A DNA stretch of 62,483 nucleotides from an uncultured Paracoccaceae bacterium. Lineage in GTDB: Bacteria; Pseudomonadota; Alphaproteobacteria; Rhodobacterales; Rhodobacteraceae. The DNA lies in contig CANMMF010000007.1 in NCBI GenBank assembly GCA_947498985.1, positions 256,686 through 319,168 of the forward strand, read 5' to 3'. Shown piece after piece: positions 44,021-52,727 of the stretch (its first letter is position 1; each line of letters opens with the position of its first letter). The notes below the pieces were generated by a model. It worked only from the letters and a program-made list of their open reading frames with translations. It did not search any database and was not told the origin of the DNA. The position numbers and the translations under genes were made by a program.

Positions 44021-45904
44021 ATGACAGAAATACGACTGGAATTTCTGGAGAACCAGGCAGGTGAGGTTGAAGGCCTGGGCCACGCTGGCATCGAGACTTT
44101 CCGTGACACGCCATTTGTCAGCTGCAGCCGTGAGGCTGGCCAGAACACGTTGGATGCGGCAGCTGGACGCCCCGTTCGGTTGGTGCTCCGCGAACACCAG
44201 GTGCAGGCAGCCGAGATCCCCGGCATCGAGAAGCTCAGAGAAACCATCGAGTCATGCCTGAGAGCAGCCCGTGCGACAGGAAGCGAAAAGGACCGTGACT
44301 ATTTCGAGAATGCCCATGATGTCGTGACGAGGGACGTTATCCCGGTACTCGAGATTGCGGACTACAATACAACAGGACTGGAAGGGCCGCCGAACGACAG
44401 CGGCTCGAAGTTCCATGCCCTCGTGAAAAGTTCTGGCAAGAGCAACAAGTCGACCGAGACGTCGGGCGGCTCGTTCGGGATTGGGAAGAATGCGACCTTC
44501 GCAGTCTCCGATCTCCGCACGGTCTTTTATTCAACGCTCTACGAGACTCCTGATGGACCGAGGTTTGCGCTTCAGGGAAAGGTACAGCTCGTTTCGCACC
44601 GGGATGCTAACGGTACCGAGCGGACCGCCAAAGGATATTGGGGGCATCCGGAACACTTCTTGGCGGTTGAAACTCCGGCGCTCATCCCGGAATGGCTTCG
44701 CCGCGAAACGAAGGGAACCTCTGTCTTTTCCATCGGGTTTCGGGGCCGGGAGGACTGGGTTGACCGGATGACCGTCCCGCTTCTTTCAAATTTCTTTGCA
44801 GCAGTGGACGATGGTGACATTGAGTTCGAGGTCGGAGATTCTGCGCGAACTGTCAATTCCGAAACGTTGGCTGAACTGCTCGAAGAAAGCGCGATCGAAG
44901 AGGCCGGGGAAGAGGCTTCGCATGGCGATGATATCCGGCTTGCGCGGCAGCTCTACCGGTGCCGCAAATCAGACAAAGCCGTGACAAAACGTTTCTGCGT
45001 GGATGATCTGGGCGAGTTCACAGCGAAAATCCTCGTCGAGGAAGGAATGCCCAAGCGTGTGGCGATCGTTCGCAATGGCATGCTGATTGCTCAGTCCCTC
45101 GAGCATTTTGGCGACAAATTTGCGAGGTTTCCCGGAGCGCGTGATTTCATAATGCTGGTAGAGCCGGCCGACGACGAAGCCAGCAAGGTTCTGAAGTCAT
45201 TGGAAAACCCACAGCATAACGCATTTTCTGCTGGACGGCTTGATGATCCCGCGAAGCAGAAGAGAGTAACCCGGGCAATGAAGCGGCTCATCCATGAGAT
45301 CCGTACTCTGATCAGGGAAAATGCAGAAATCACCGGTGGTGACGCGGTCAAGCTTGATGAACTCGGAGAGTTTTTTGCCGACGCGGGCAGCGAAGAAGCA
45401 AAAGTGCCCTCCGCCGAGAACGACCCGGAAACGATCAGGTTCACGCCAGCAAAGTGTGTCCGGCCAAAGCCTCGGAAGCCGGTTGCCCGGCATGCCGAAG
45501 GTGATGAGGGAGGTGCTGGCCACGACGACGGGGCCGGAGGTCTCGGAACTGACGGAAAGGGTGGCGGCTCCGGTGCTGGCGAAGGAGGCGACGGTAGCAA
45601 GGGACAGCAACCGGTTATCCGGCTCGCAGCTGTTCGCAACGTCGAGCAGAGCCCACGGACCAGAAAGGTCTTCTTCACTCCGGATGAGGCCGGAGACATC
45701 GAACTCACTTTCCTTGCTACGGGCATCTATGACGAGACGGAGCTTAGAATTGCCAATGCTTCCGGTGCCGCAAAATGCTCTGCCAGCCGGGGACGCGTTG
45801 AGCTGAGCGTTGATCAGGGCGCACGTGTCGAGATCGAAGTGACCTTTGACGACGACTACACGGGGCCTGTTGAGGTTTCTGCAGTCCGGAGGGTGAGCTC
45901 ATGA
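44021..45904 (+). CDS. GHKL (HSP90-like) ATPase of a putative defence operon
   Basis: A 627-residue protein. The Bergerat ATP fold is recognised from the N-box REAGQNTLDA (Glu38, Asn42), the Asp box LEIADYNTTGL (Asp114, Gly119) and the glycine lid TSGGSFGIGKNATF (149-156). A low-complexity Gly/Asp linker lies at about 490-530, before a C-terminal Ig-like beta domain (FFTPDEAGDIELTFLATGIY, VEIEVTFDDDYTG). Such GHKL ATPases are found in several phage-defence gene sets. The protein could act as an ATP-driven conformational switch that presents a target to its partners, which is inference. The next gene overlaps its stop (ATGA). Confidence 0.78.
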   Translation: MTEIRLEFLENQAGEVEGLGHAGIETFRDTPFVSCSREAGQNTLDAAAGRPVRLVLREHQVQAAEIPGIEKLRETIESCLRAARATGSEKDRDYFENAHDVVTRDVIPVLEIADYNTTGLEGPPNDSGSKFHALVKSSGKSNKSTETSGGSFGIGKNATFAVSDLRTVFYSTLYETPDGPRFALQGKVQLVSHRDANGTERTAKGYWGHPEHFLAVETPALIPEWLRRETKGTSVFSIGFRGREDWVDRMTVPLLSNFFAAVDDGDIEFEVGDSARTVNSETLAELLEESAIEEAGEEASHGDDIRLARQLYRCRKSDKAVTKRFCVDDLGEFTAKILVEEGMPKRVAIVRNGMLIAQSLEHFGDKFARFPGARDFIMLVEPADDEASKVLKSLENPQHNAFSAGRLDDPAKQKRVTRAMKRLIHEIRTLIRENAEITGGDAVKLDELGEFFADAGSEEAKVPSAENDPETIRFTPAKCVRPKPRKPVARHAEGDEGGAGHDDGAGGLGTDGKGGGSGAGEGGDGSKGQQPVIRLAAVRNVEQSPRTRKVFFTPDEAGDIELTFLATGIYDETELRIANASGAAKCSASRGRVELSVDQGARVEIEVTFDDDYTGPVEVSAVRRVSS

Positions 45905-46743
45905 AGATCGATCTGAACAGCCATTTCCCACACCCGGTTCTCAGTGACGGGAACGACGACTTTCTGAGCGGCAACTTTGATCTTCAGATCGCCGAAGTGC
46001 GTGAGTCTACTGACGGCAACGTTGAGATCGATTTTCAGTTGTCGCTGGCCTCGTCTGACGTACAGGCGCTGATCGACGATGGCTCAGCGCTTGCTGGTGC
46101 CTTCATCCGCTGTCAGGACACTTTCTTTTCGGAGCTTCGCGCGGCAGGCGAGGCCTCGGGAACGTGGCAATTCGATCATGGATCGCTTCACGGGAGGGTC
46201 GAAGTTAAGCCGGCTATCTGGCTGACAAAACCCTTAGAAAACTGGTCCGCTGAGAGCCTCAATCCCGAATTCGGCGTGGCTGTTTCTATTCGCGGATCGG
46301 AGATTATCGGCCTCGCGAATGACATTGTGTTCAGCATCGGACAGGACAAGCTAAGGAGATTCGAAAGCATCTTTGAGCTGGTTCCGTCCGATGACATCCC
46401 CAAAGGCCGTCTGAAGCTCGACCTGCTGGCCGATGCGATCCGAATCATCGCCCCTGTCGATCTGTTCAAATCCATTGAGCAGCTGAGAGGCTCCAAGGGT
46501 GGCAAGCCATTGCTGTTGAGTGCAGTCTATATGCCCGTCGTCATGGAAGTCTTGGAGAGTATCCGCGGGCAGGGAGGTTCCGGTTTTGAGGACAGACCCT
46601 GGTACCGGGTTTTCTCTGCGAAATGCGAACACCTCAACATCGATATTGATGGGGCACCTCTCCTTGAGAGCGCACAACGGCTTCTGGGCTCTCCTGTGGA
46701 GAAACTGGGTGGAGCATTCACGGAGATGATGGACAATGCCTAA
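45901..46743 (+). CDS. Hypothetical partner of the GHKL ATPase
   Basis: A 280-residue protein overlapping the ATPase gene by four bases and the next gene by eight. The N-terminal half is beta-rich (DLQIAEVRESTDGNVEIDFQ, SLASSDVQALIDDGSALAGAF); the C-terminal half is helical. No catalytic motif or membrane segment is visible and I recognise no family. Tight overlaps on both sides indicate a fixed stoichiometry complex with its neighbours. Confidence 0.7.
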   Translation: MKIDLNSHFPHPVLSDGNDDFLSGNFDLQIAEVRESTDGNVEIDFQLSLASSDVQALIDDGSALAGAFIRCQDTFFSELRAAGEASGTWQFDHGSLHGRVEVKPAIWLTKPLENWSAESLNPEFGVAVSIRGSEIIGLANDIVFSIGQDKLRRFESIFELVPSDDIPKGRLKLDLLADAIRIIAPVDLFKSIEQLRGSKGGKPLLLSAVYMPVVMEVLESIRGQGGSGFEDRPWYRVFSAKCEHLNIDIDGAPLLESAQRLLGSPVEKLGGAFTEMMDNA

Positions 46744-47569
46744 ACTCAAGTACTTTGCCGAGAGCATTCTTGCCGACCTGAAGGCCAATGTTCCGTCCAA
46801 CCTCGAACAGTACCGCAGCTCTGGTTTCGACAACCACGCTGATCTGAACGGATGGTCAATGGAACTTTCTTCTGTCGAGGTGGATCCCGAACAGCTGGGA
46901 AAGCTGGATCCATCTGGTGGTAGCGCTGCGGAGGTCAGCAACTCACTAATCGTATTCGGGGCTTTCAGCGGGATGACGCCCGCGCTGGCGACCGAAGAGC
47001 GTGTCTGGGCGCGCCTGACGCATTTTGAGTGTCTGGAGTATGCCCGGAAACGGTGGCCTCTGAAAGATGAGCCGAAAGAGTCTGGCGGGCTGCTTGGCGG
47101 TTTGACCGGCGCTAAGCAGAAGGCGGCCGAACTGCGCAAGAAGGTGCATCATCAAAACATTGGCCAGATTGAAACACACTACTTTTCGCGCGGTCGGACT
47201 GGCTATCGCGATGACCACGCAGTTTCCCGGCTCTGGTGGAACGCGTTTATTGCGTGGCGGGTCGACCCTCTAGATCAGGAGAGCGTCCTGAAGGAGTTGC
47301 TGCGGACTGCTGACATCCGGTCAAACCTTGTTGAACGGCCGATGCTCAGCAACAGGGCCAGCCTTCTGCGAGGTATTATCAGGACGATGCGTACCTATCC
47401 TGATGTTTGCGGTGCGGAGGCAACTTTCCGAGAGTTCATGAAGGCGCTTAATCTTCGCGGAAGCGGCGTTCTCTTTGAGTCCTTAACAGATCAGGACACC
47501 GACCAGATACTCCGGAAATGCCGCGATGATGCTATTCGGCAGGCTGAAGCTTCAACGCGCGCTGCGTAG
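46736..47569 (+). CDS. DUF6339-like protein of the GHKL operon
   Basis: A 277-residue protein. Segments EERVWARLTHFECLEYARKR, FSRGRTGYRDDHAVSRLWWN and the terminal helices match my recollection of the DUF6339 family, seen with GHKL ATPases in defence islands. No nuclease motif is visible. It is the last of four overlapping or closely spaced genes (43773-47569). Confidence 0.65.
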   Translation: MPKLKYFAESILADLKANVPSNLEQYRSSGFDNHADLNGWSMELSSVEVDPEQLGKLDPSGGSAAEVSNSLIVFGAFSGMTPALATEERVWARLTHFECLEYARKRWPLKDEPKESGGLLGGLTGAKQKAAELRKKVHHQNIGQIETHYFSRGRTGYRDDHAVSRLWWNAFIAWRVDPLDQESVLKELLRTADIRSNLVERPMLSNRASLLRGIIRTMRTYPDVCGAEATFREFMKALNLRGSGVLFESLTDQDTDQILRKCRDDAIRQAEASTRAA

Positions 47570-47653
47570 CGCTCAAAGTCGTGATTTGGCATAAGTCCTG
47601 CATCGGCGTGTTGCGCATGCCTGGCAAGTCTTCCCGTTTCACGACGATTTTTT

Positions 47654-47869
47654 ATGCCGGTATTGCCGCCAAATCAGCCTGACCTGTTTGCAGCTGCTCT
47701 TGCAGCAATGCTCTTTCCTGATGAACAGCCTGAGGCAGACCGCATGCGCAAAGCCGATTTAGAGCAATGGACCGCCCGTGCTTGCGGCGAACTGAAGAAG
47801 GTTGGCGAATCGCCATTTCATACCGTGTTGTCGCTCTTCGAAGATGCCAGCGCTTTCCCGAACAACTGA
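47654..47869 (+). CDS. Hypothetical small protein, weakly supported
   Basis: A 71-residue frame (DLFAAALAAMLFPDEQPEAD, then ARACGELKKVGESPFHTVLS) after the GHKL operon. Its codon use looks like the neighbours', but its 3' end overlaps the convergent minus-strand gene by 52 bases and no ribosome-binding site is obvious. It may be a real last gene of the operon or spurious. Confidence 0.35.
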   Translation: MPVLPPNQPDLFAAALAAMLFPDEQPEADRMRKADLEQWTARACGELKKVGESPFHTVLSLFEDASAFPNN

Positions 47870-48345
47870 TCAGCCAGAAGGCTGGCCGACCCGACCATTT
47901 CGAACTGTCCCTTGTTCAGGATCCGGATATCCGACCTCTCCGCCTTGTAGCCTTCGGCATTGCCTTTCGAGTGCTTCCCGATCCGTTCGCCAAGATCGGG
48001 CACCGGATGTCCGGGGTCGGCACCAAACCAGAGATAGTGAACCAGTTCCAGCGTGGCCGGGTCGAACCAGACCCAGATCACACAGCCTGACGGTTTCTCG
48101 GCGAGCTTCACGTTGATTTTCTGTCTGCTTGTCCTGGCACCGACAAAGCTTGATTTCAGCTGGACATGGCGCTGGATGCCATCTGCCTCCAGAAGGATGT
48201 CGTATCCGCTGCGGTCGGTGTGGCTGCGCAGGATGTCCATTTCAACGCCGCGTTTCCACATTTCCTGACACAAGACTCCCATGAGGGCGTATTCAAGATA
48301 TTGCTCCCGCAGGCTTGATGCCGCGTTGTGGATGTCATCAAACAT
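47818..48345 (-). CDS. PD-(D/E)XK-like nuclease-fold protein
   Basis: A 175-residue protein. The core reads SGYDILLEADGIQRHVQLKS, giving an Asp followed after about 14 residues by Gln-x-Lys, a PD-(D/E)XK arrangement with Gln at the second acidic site. Similar small proteins occur beside phage and defence genes. It is divergent from the controller-type regulator at 48458, separated by about 110 bases holding the C-boxes. It could be the restriction enzyme or a mobile-element endonuclease served by that regulator; the pairing is inferred. Confidence 0.7.
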   Translation of the reverse strand: MFDDIHNAASSLREQYLEYALMGVLCQEMWKRGVEMDILRSHTDRSGYDILLEADGIQRHVQLKSSFVGARTSRQKINVKLAEKPSGCVIWVWFDPATLELVHYLWFGADPGHPVPDLGERIGKHSKGNAEGYKAERSDIRILNKGQFEMVGSASLLADQLFGKALASSKSDNTV

Positions 48346-48408
48346 GCTGTTCTCCTTGTCTCCCGCGTGCAGTCACGCTTCCCCGGCCCCGACAGTCAAG
48401 CAAAATGA

Positions 48409-48434
48409 GACTTATAGTCTGTAGATTAAAAGAC
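48409..48434. promoter_or_regulatory. C-box-like controller operator
   Basis: GACTTATAGTC at 48409-48419 is the symmetrical core of the C-boxes bound by restriction-modification controller proteins. A second, weaker box (GATTAAAAGAC, 48424-48434) follows after four bases, with CAACAT after that, much like the Esp1396I operator as I recall it. It precedes the start of the controller-like gene at 48458. Confidence 0.7.
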
Positions 48435-48457
48435 AACATACATGACCCATACCCGGG

Positions 48458-48664
48458 ATGGATGTTCGTCAGCGGGTTGGCCGTAATCTGAAGAAATACC
48501 GCAAGGAAGCAGGCTTCTCGCAAGAGGGGCTAGCACTCGAATGTGGTTTGCACCGCACCTATGTCAGCGGTGTTGAGCGGGGCGTGCGCAATCCGACTGT
48601 TGTCGTGCTGGAGCAGATCGCCAAACCTTTGGGGATCCCGTCCTGGCGGCTTTTCGAAGAGTGA
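48458..48664 (+). CDS. Controller-type XRE regulator (C protein)
   Basis: A 68-residue single-domain helix-turn-helix protein (VGRNLKKYRKEAGFSQEGLA, LHRTYVSGVERGVRNPTVVV) with the length and RTYVSGVERGxRNPT motif of type II restriction controller proteins such as C.AhdI and C.Esp1396I. These bind C-boxes to activate then repress their own gene and that of the endonuclease, timing restriction after methylation. The DNA just upstream has matching C-boxes. Four bases separate its stop from the next gene, so that gene is cotranscribed. Which modification system it controls is not clear. Confidence 0.8.
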   Translation: MDVRQRVGRNLKKYRKEAGFSQEGLALECGLHRTYVSGVERGVRNPTVVVLEQIAKPLGIPSWRLFEE

Positions 48665-48667
48665 ACG

Positions 48668-49126
48668 ATGACAGAATCCGGCGACATAAAGGGCATATTT
48701 GAGCACATCCGCCAGACTGAAGCCGAGGGGTTGGCCCGGCGACTCGCGAGAGGCGAGTTTGTTTACCCGGACGAACTGGCAGAAGTTTTGCGAAAGGAGC
48801 CTCCGGCACATTGGCCGGATGCGCTTCTGGAACACGCCTGTGGATTACTCGATGGAAGTATTCGCCCGAAGCGGGGACCGCGCCCAAACCGACATGAAAA
48901 GCTCGAAACGACACAGTTCAGGCTGATTTATTCCGCCATGAAGCATTGGGATGAAGAAGACAGCGGTCTGCCTGACGAAATGATTGCGTTCGCCGGGGAG
49001 CACTCCCAGAGCTTTCATCACACACTCTCCCGCCATGAATGCGCCGCGCGCCTGACCTCGATCTGGTTTTACGGCCATGACGGGCATCATGCGAAAATCC
49101 TGAACCGGATTTCCTCACGCAAATAA
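48668..49126 (+). CDS. Hypothetical protein coupled to the controller gene
   Basis: A 152-residue protein. It starts with an acidic/helical region (HIRQTEAEGLARRLARGEFV), then LIYSAMKHWDEEDSGLPDEM, then a HHTLSRHECAARLTSIWFY segment rich in His. No PD-(D/E)XK, HNH or GIY-YIG signature is apparent. In controller-driven restriction systems the gene here is often the endonuclease, but this protein has no recognisable nuclease motif. Identity unknown. Confidence 0.6.
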   Translation: MTESGDIKGIFEHIRQTEAEGLARRLARGEFVYPDELAEVLRKEPPAHWPDALLEHACGLLDGSIRPKRGPRPNRHEKLETTQFRLIYSAMKHWDEEDSGLPDEMIAFAGEHSQSFHHTLSRHECAARLTSIWFYGHDGHHAKILNRISSRK

Positions 49127-49198
49127 ATCCAAATGACGTGAGGGCTTTGAACAGGGAAACTCTCCAGAAATGTGGGAAATCACATTTGGAGAATTTAC

Positions 49199-50500
49199 AT
49201 GTCCGAAACACAATACCCGAGCGCACCGGTCGACCAGCTGAAGCCCTACGCCAACAATCCGCGCACGCATTCGAAAAAGCAAATCCGGCAGATCGCCGAC
49301 AGTATCCGGGAGTTCGGCTGGACCAATCCGGTTCTGGTCGACGCAGAAGGTGGTGTCATCGCGGGCCACGGCCGCATCGCAGCGGCAAAGCTGCTGGGCC
49401 TGGCGGACGTTCCTGTCTTACGACTGGAGCACATGAGCGAGGCCCAAAAAAGGGCGTACATCATCGCCGACAACAAGCTGGCGGAGAATGCGGGCTGGGA
49501 CACCGATCTGCTGAAGATCGAACTACAGGGATTGCTGGATCTCAATATTGACTTCGACATTGAGCTGACCGGATTTGAAACCGGCGAGATCGATGTGCTG
49601 CTGGCGCCGGAAACGGTGCCTGAGCCTGAACCAGTACCGCTGCCGGAAACTGATCGACCGGCTGTGAGCCGCCCCGGTGATCTCTGGCTCATCGGGAGGC
49701 ACCGATTGCTCTGCGGCGACGCGCTGAACCCCGCCGACTGGCGGGCGCTAATGGATCAGGACAAAGCGCAGATGATCTTTGTGGACCCACCCTACAATGT
49801 CCCGATCGCGGGTCATGTATCCGGCCTCGGCGCGGTTAAGCACCGTGAGTTCGCCATGGCGTCCGGCGAAATGTCAAAGGTCGCGTTCACGGAATTTCTG
49901 CGCGGATCCTTCAGAAACCTGGCCGCGTTCAGCTCCGATGGTGCGATCCACTTCGTCTGTATGGACTGGCGGCACATGCGGGATGTGCTTGATGCGGCGG
50001 AGGGAATATACAGTGAGCTGAAGAACCTCTGCATCTGGGCCAAGACAAATGCAGGCATGGGCAGCTTTTACCGGTCCCAGCATGAGCTGGTCTTTGTCTT
50101 CAAGAGCGGCAAGGCTCCTCACATCAACAATTTTGGTCTGGGCGACAAAGGCCGGCACCGGTCCAACCTGTGGACCTATGCGGGCGCCAACACCTTCCGG
50201 GCCTGTCGCATGGACGATCTCGTGGCACATCCGACCGTCAAGCCGGTCGATATGGTCGCGGATGCGATCATGGATTGTTCTGAGAGGGGTGGGATCGTTG
50301 CCGATGCCTTCGCCGGATCGGGCACGACCCTGCTCGCGGCCGCAAGAACCGGCCGGAACGGGTTGGGTATGGAAATCGACCCGCTCTATGCCGATCTGAT
50401 CGTCCGCCGCCTGCAGGACGCAACCGGGGAAACGGCGATACACGCGGACAGCTTTGAGAGCTTCGTGGCAATCGAAGCCCAACGCGGAGAAGTGGCATGA
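49199..50500 (+). CDS. ParB-domain DNA methyltransferase
   Basis: A 433-residue protein started at the ATG at 49199. The N-terminal ParB/sulfiredoxin-like domain (PYANNPRTHSKKQIRQIADS, GGVIAGHGRIAAAKLLGL) is fused to a beta-class N4/N6 DNA methyltransferase with motif IV DPPYN (about 196-200) and motif I ADAFAGSGTTLLAA. This fusion is typical of phages, where it sits beside DUF5681 and terminase genes, exactly as here. It probably methylates phage or element DNA for anti-restriction. Target site unknown. Its stop overlaps the next start (ATGA). Confidence 0.88.
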   Translation: MSETQYPSAPVDQLKPYANNPRTHSKKQIRQIADSIREFGWTNPVLVDAEGGVIAGHGRIAAAKLLGLADVPVLRLEHMSEAQKRAYIIADNKLAENAGWDTDLLKIELQGLLDLNIDFDIELTGFETGEIDVLLAPETVPEPEPVPLPETDRPAVSRPGDLWLIGRHRLLCGDALNPADWRALMDQDKAQMIFVDPPYNVPIAGHVSGLGAVKHREFAMASGEMSKVAFTEFLRGSFRNLAAFSSDGAIHFVCMDWRHMRDVLDAAEGIYSELKNLCIWAKTNAGMGSFYRSQHELVFVFKSGKAPHINNFGLGDKGRHRSNLWTYAGANTFRACRMDDLVAHPTVKPVDMVADAIMDCSERGGIVADAFAGSGTTLLAAARTGRNGLGMEIDPLYADLIVRRLQDATGETAIHADSFESFVAIEAQRGEVA

Positions 50501-50892
50501 GCGGATCGGACAAAGACAGCTATGATGTCGGCTACGGCAAGCCGCCGAAAAGCGGTCAGTTTCAGAAAGGAAAGTCGGGCAATCCTCGTGGCCGGCCGAA
50601 AGGCGCGCGTGGTCTGAAAACGGATCTGAAGGCCGAGCTTGGCGAACGCGTCATGATCACGGAGAATGGCCGGAGCCGCAAGCTGACCAAACAGCAGCTG
50701 ATGATGAAACAGCTGACGGCCAAAGCCGTGAAAGGTGATATGCGCGCCATCAGCAAACTGGCGGAACTGGCCATATCGCTGCTGGGGCCGGAGGATGAGG
50801 TGCCAGCTAGTGCGTCCCGCCTTTCGCAAGAGGATGAAGTAATCCTGCAGCAGTTCATAGACCGGCAGGGCGGTGACAAGCGTGATAACTGA
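50497..50892 (+). CDS. DUF5681 protein, likely terminase small-subunit-like
   Basis: A 131-residue basic protein with the DUF5681 signature (SGQFQKGKSGNPRGRPKGAR). Members sit directly before large terminase genes in phages and gene-transfer-like elements and are considered small-subunit-like DNA-binding proteins. The upstream methyltransferase overlaps it by four bases and the terminase overlaps its 3' end. Confidence 0.83.
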   Translation: MSGSDKDSYDVGYGKPPKSGQFQKGKSGNPRGRPKGARGLKTDLKAELGERVMITENGRSRKLTKQQLMMKQLTAKAVKGDMRAISKLAELAISLLGPEDEVPASASRLSQEDEVILQQFIDRQGGDKRDN

Positions 50893-52318
50893 CCGCCAGG
50901 CACTCTTCGACGCTCTCCTGCGGGAAGATTTCATTGCGTTTCTTTCAAAGGCATTCACAACGGCCTCGGGGGGCGATCATTTCGTGTCGAACTGGCACCA
51001 CGAGGCCATCGGACACCAGCTGGGCCGGGTGGAGCGCGGCACGGCAACCCGGCTGATTGTCACCATGCCTCCGCGCTACCTGAAATCCATCACGATCTCG
51101 GTCGCCTGGGTTGCCTGGCGGCTCGGCCGCGATCCCGGGCTGAAGTTCGTCTGCGTGAGCTACTCGGGTGAACTGGCGCAGAAACATGCCGGCGACTGCC
51201 GCGCGATCATGCAGACCGACTGGTACCGGCGTGTTTTTCCCGAAACCCGCCTGAAACGCGGCGGCGGGGCCGAAATGGACTTCGCCACCACAAAAGGCGG
51301 CGGACGTCTGTCTACTTCGGTGACCGGCACGCTGACCGGGCGCGGGGGCGATATCATCATCATCGATGATCCGATCAAACCCGATGAGGCCATGTCGGAA
51401 ACGACACGGCGTAAGGTCATTCACTGGTACGCCAACACGCTGTCATCGCGCCTGAACGACAAATCAAAGGGTGCGATCCTGCTGGTGATGCAACGCCTGC
51501 ATGAGGAGGATCTGGCCGGGCATCTGCTGGAAGCCGGTGGCTGGGATCATCTGAGCCTGCAGGCGATCGCCGAAACCAGTGAACAGGTGCCGCTGGGCGG
51601 CGATCGTGTGCACGAACGGCGCGCCGGCGATGCGCTGCATCCGGAGCGTGAAGATGTGGACCGCCTTAATGCCCTGAAAAAAGAAATGGGCTCCGCGAGT
51701 TTTTCTGCCCAGTATCAGCAGTCGCCCGTCCCGGCCGAAGGTCTGCATGTGAAGCGGGAGTGGTTCAGGCGCTATAAAGATAGGCCGGAACATCAACCGG
51801 GCGATCTGATCGTGCAAAGCTGGGACACGGCAAGCAAGGACGGAGTGTTCAATGATTTCTCAGTCTGTATCACAGCGCTCGTCCGGAAGAACGAAGTGTT
51901 CGTGCTTGATGTCTTTCGCCGTAAGCTGCAGTTCCCCGACCTGAAGCGCCGCACCATGGATCTGGTGCGTTCATGGCAGACGGATATGCTGCTGATCGAA
52001 GATGCGGCCAGTGGGGCGCAGTTGATCCAGGTTCTGCGCCATGATGCTCCTCCGGGTGTGCCGACCCCAATCGCGCGAAAACCTGACGGCGACAAGGAAA
52101 CCCGGTTTTCCGCCCAGACGCACCGCATTGAAGCGGGCGATCTGCTGTTGCCTGAGAACGCGCCCTGGCTCGCCGGGTTTGAACGCGAACTGCTCGGCTT
52201 TCCGAACCTGCGCCATGACGATCAGGTTGACGCTCTGACGCAGCTTCTGGCGTGGCGGTCGCCGCGGGGCGGTCGCGTCGGAATGATTCCTCCGGAACTG
52301 ATTGTCCTAGAAGAATGA
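50873..52318 (+). CDS. Phage terminase large subunit
   Basis: A 481-residue protein from the GTG at 50873, or 478 from the GTG at 50882. The ATPase part has TMPPRYLKSITISVAWVAW (Walker A region, K-S), KFVCVSYSGEL and the Walker B-like IIIIDDPIKP. The RNase H-like nuclease part has QSWDTASKDG, LLIEDAASGAQLIQVL and the terminal DDQVDAL. It cuts and packages phage DNA into a prohead. No portal, capsid or tail gene follows, so this is an isolated packaging fragment. It may be a remnant or used by another element. Confidence 0.9.
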   Translation: MTSVITDRQALFDALLREDFIAFLSKAFTTASGGDHFVSNWHHEAIGHQLGRVERGTATRLIVTMPPRYLKSITISVAWVAWRLGRDPGLKFVCVSYSGELAQKHAGDCRAIMQTDWYRRVFPETRLKRGGGAEMDFATTKGGGRLSTSVTGTLTGRGGDIIIIDDPIKPDEAMSETTRRKVIHWYANTLSSRLNDKSKGAILLVMQRLHEEDLAGHLLEAGGWDHLSLQAIAETSEQVPLGGDRVHERRAGDALHPEREDVDRLNALKKEMGSASFSAQYQQSPVPAEGLHVKREWFRRYKDRPEHQPGDLIVQSWDTASKDGVFNDFSVCITALVRKNEVFVLDVFRRKLQFPDLKRRTMDLVRSWQTDMLLIEDAASGAQLIQVLRHDAPPGVPTPIARKPDGDKETRFSAQTHRIEAGDLLLPENAPWLAGFERELLGFPNLRHDDQVDALTQLLAWRSPRGGRVGMIPPELIVLEE

Positions 52319-52333
52319 TGCCGGTCCGGCCTG

Positions 52334-52549
52334 CTACCTGCGCAGATAACGTGCCGCGATCATTTCGGCCGCATCCAGTTTCCGGTCGATCTCTGCGAGG
52401 TGGTCGCGGACCGCAGCCGCAGCCGTGCGCGCTTTTTCTGCGTCAATCCGGGGCGACTGCCCCTCCAGCGCGGCCATCGTCGCGTCTTCGAGCAGGGCGG
52501 TGATGTCCGCGAACAGGTGCTGAACTGTCTCTTTCGGGTCCTTTGCCAT
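52334..52549 (-). CDS. Small helical protein
   Basis: A 71-residue, acidic, entirely helical protein (QHLFADITALLEDATMAALE, HLAEIDRKLDAAEMIAARYL) on the opposite strand between terL and the methylase. It lacks known motifs. Its promoter region would overlap that of the methylase gene, including the palindrome at 52622-52644. Confidence 0.6.
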   Translation of the reverse strand: MAKDPKETVQHLFADITALLEDATMAALEGQSPRIDAEKARTAAAAVRDHLAEIDRKLDAAEMIAARYLRR

Positions 52550-52621
52550 GTCTCAGACTGACGCTTGCTGTGGACGTGAAGTCCAGTCGAACACCGGCGA
52601 TCTCCGCCGCATTAACCCGAA

Positions 52622-52644
52622 ATTCAGCAAAATGTTTGCTGAAT
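52622..52644. promoter_or_regulatory. Palindrome ahead of the HTH-Dcm methylase
   Basis: An inverted repeat with 10-bp arms, ATTCAGCAAA and TTTGCTGAAT, around ATG. It lies 75-85 bases upstream of a methylase that itself carries an N-terminal HTH, so it is a good candidate operator for autoregulation as in M.SsoII. Binding is inferred. Confidence 0.55.
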
Positions 52645-52727
52645 GTTCTTGGCATTCGGGAGGGTTCTGAGCATAGTGTCAGAAAAATTCCCCCCGGGAG
52701 AGCACCGGGAACAAGAGGATGAGCAGA

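Noticed and set aside
49199-52318. Complete prophage around the terminase
   Set aside because: No portal, capsid, tail, lysis or integrase genes lie on either side.
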